6,136 bases of DNA, taken from NCBI GenBank assembly GCA_017631775.1, contig JAGBSQ010000098.1, positions 1-6,136 of the forward strand, read 5' to 3'. Positions 5,197 to 6,136 of the stretch are shown here, in pieces. Below the pieces are notes generated by a model. It had not been told where the DNA came from, searched no databases, and saw only the letters and a list, made by a program, of their open reading frames with translations. Within the stretch, counting starts at the first letter, position 1. Each line of letters begins with the position of its first letter. Source of the DNA: Clostridia bacterium. Its GTDB lineage: Bacteria; Bacillota_A; Clostridia; Oscillospirales; CAG-272. A program made the position numbers and the translations under genes.

Positions 5197-5237
5197 TACG
5201 GGGGAACGCTTTTTCTCGTGAAAAAGGTTCCCCCGTA
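5197..5237 (-). repeat. 41-nt composite hairpin beyond the DUF1015 stop
   Basis: TACGGGGGAAC (5197-5207) pairs with GTTCCCCCGTA (5227-5237). After a single bulged G (5208), CTTTTTC (5209-5215) pairs with GAAAAAG (5220-5226) around a TCGT loop. That makes 18 base pairs in all. It lies 7 nt past the stop of the minus-strand gene and may block or terminate its transcripts. However, the minus strand continues with CCCCTTCC rather than a U-run, so it is not a textbook terminator; on the plus strand only ATCTCTTTTATT follows. It is more likely a mobile or multicopy palindromic element that doubles as a transcript end. Confidence 0.65.
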
Positions 5238-5244
5238 ATCTCTT

Positions 5245-6136
5245 TTATTCAACTATCTTTCTCGCTTCGGTATAATAGCGTTTGTCGCGCGCGGAACCCA
5301 TAGAAAAGGTCTTGCGCGGAAGAACGCCCTCTTTTTCGATGGCGTCAAAGAGCTCGCTCTTGCCCATGCAACCGTAAAGGAAGCCGCAGGTTTTGCCGTC
5401 CTCGCACAGGGAGAAAAGCTCTTCCTCATCGTGGATGTAATCGATAACGGCATTCTCTTCGCCCACAAGATAGGCATCGAGGAATTGTTGCACCGTTCCA
5501 ACGGCAAGCGCGTGCGGCGGTTGCTCGGCAACCACAACCTCGCGGCAATCACCGCAAACAAAGGTGATTTCTTGCGGCGCGTTGTTTGCATTTTGATGTA
5601 CGGGATTGGCAAGGTATGCCTTAAAATCAGCCAACAGTTGCGCGGCATCAATACCCTCGACCGTGCGGAAGATGGGTTCAAAAACGAGAGCCTCACTGTG
5701 AATATTCATCACCTCGCAAAGTGCATAGCGGTTGCACTCGGTAGGAGAGAGCGCGCGGCAAGCCTTTGCGGTTGCCAGAGAGTGGTTTCCGTCACCAACG
5801 GCGAGCGTAATGCCGCCGTGAAGGTCGCCCAAAGCCTCGATTTTTTGGCAGATTTCTTCGTGCATTCCCTCGGGAATGAGATAACCGCAGAGGTGTCCGC
5901 CACCAAGCATCAGTTCAAAATCATAAAGCTTTTGCATTTTTCCGCTCGCGGCAAGCTTGGCAAGGGGCTCAACAATGGCGCGTGCGGTATCATCCATCAG
6001 CATCAAAATATGAGGGAGCTCGAGGGTGGCGTTTTTGCGAATTTCCACACGGGGCGGAATACGCTCAAGCACCGTTTTTTCGGTGGCGCGAATGCGCGAG
6101 GTCGATCCCTCGTTGTAATCGTATGCATCAAGATCG
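5245..6136 (-). CDS. DUF1015 family protein, C-terminal part (start outside the window)
   Basis: The last 296 residues of a DUF1015 (COG4198-type) protein are visible. The frame stays open to the right edge, where DLDAYDYNEGSTSRIRATE leads into VLERIPPRVEIRKNA; both are typical of the family, so the GTG at 6072-6070 is an internal Val and not a start. Family members are usually a little over 400 residues, so roughly the first 110-120 are missing. The conserved VGDGNHSLATAKA loop lies at nt ~5799-5761. The C-terminal signature LPRKTFSMGSARDKRYY lies just before the end. The biochemical function is unknown. I recall frequent linkage of this family to serine biosynthesis genes (serA/serC) in anaerobes, but those genes are not in this window. 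The protein is predicted cytoplasmic, with no membrane segment in the visible part. It ends in TAA and faces the SPFH gene convergently. Confidence 0.92.
   Translation of the reverse strand, partial: DLDAYDYNEGSTSRIRATEKTVLERIPPRVEIRKNATLELPHILMLMDDTARAIVEPLAKLAASGKMQKLYDFELMLGGGHLCGYLIPEGMHEEICQKIEALGDLHGGITLAVGDGNHSLATAKACRALSPTECNRYALCEVMNIHSEALVFEPIFRTVEGIDAAQLLADFKAYLANPVHQNANNAPQEITFVCGDCREVVVAEQPPHALAVGTVQQFLDAYLVGEENAVIDYIHDEEELFSLCEDGKTCGFLYGCMGKSELFDAIEKEGVLPRKTFSMGSARDKRYYTEARKIVE

Overview
The window looks like a piece of chromosome from a low- to mid-GC Gram-positive anaerobe, most likely an uncultured gut Clostridia member (Oscillospirales/Christensenellales-like). This placement is an inference. 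It rests on strong GGAGG-type ribosome binding sites, two near-consensus sigma-A promoters, a large secreted protein with Listeria/InlB-type B-repeats, a DUF1015 protein, and hairpin-rich intergenic repeats of a kind I associate with gut Clostridia. No rRNA, tRNA, CRISPR array, transposase or phage gene is visible.

Layout: (1) 1-130 is a convergent intergenic stretch. It holds a + strand terminator for a gene left of the window and a bidirectional terminator for the next gene. (2) 131-3574, minus strand, is an 1147-residue membrane-anchored extracellular protein: signal peptide, N-terminal beta-like domain, tyrosine-ladder helices, proline-rich segment, four InlB-type repeats, one glycine/MPAS-type bacterial repeat, one transmembrane helix and a very basic tail. 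(3) 3575-3839 is a divergent control region with one good promoter per direction and a cluster of ATCAC/GTGAT half-sites around the + strand promoter. (4) 3840-4892, plus strand, is a 350-residue SPFH/band 7 (prohibitin-like) membrane protein, followed by a terminator. (5) 4942-5244 is non-coding and packed with inverted repeats, ending in a 41-nt composite hairpin. (6) 5245-6136, minus strand, is the C-terminal 296 residues of a DUF1015 protein that enters from the right edge.

The two complete genes are divergently transcribed monocistrons (promoter at one end, terminator at the other). The surface protein and the SPFH scaffold are both membrane proteins sharing one control region, so they may be co-regulated, but nothing in the sequence proves that they act together. 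The DUF1015 gene is convergent with the SPFH gene and looks unrelated to it. The least explained parts are the architecture of the surface protein (aromatic heptad helices plus a proline-rich strand, reminiscent of the antigen I/II stalk), the half-site array at 3758-3817, and the repeat island at 4953-5237.
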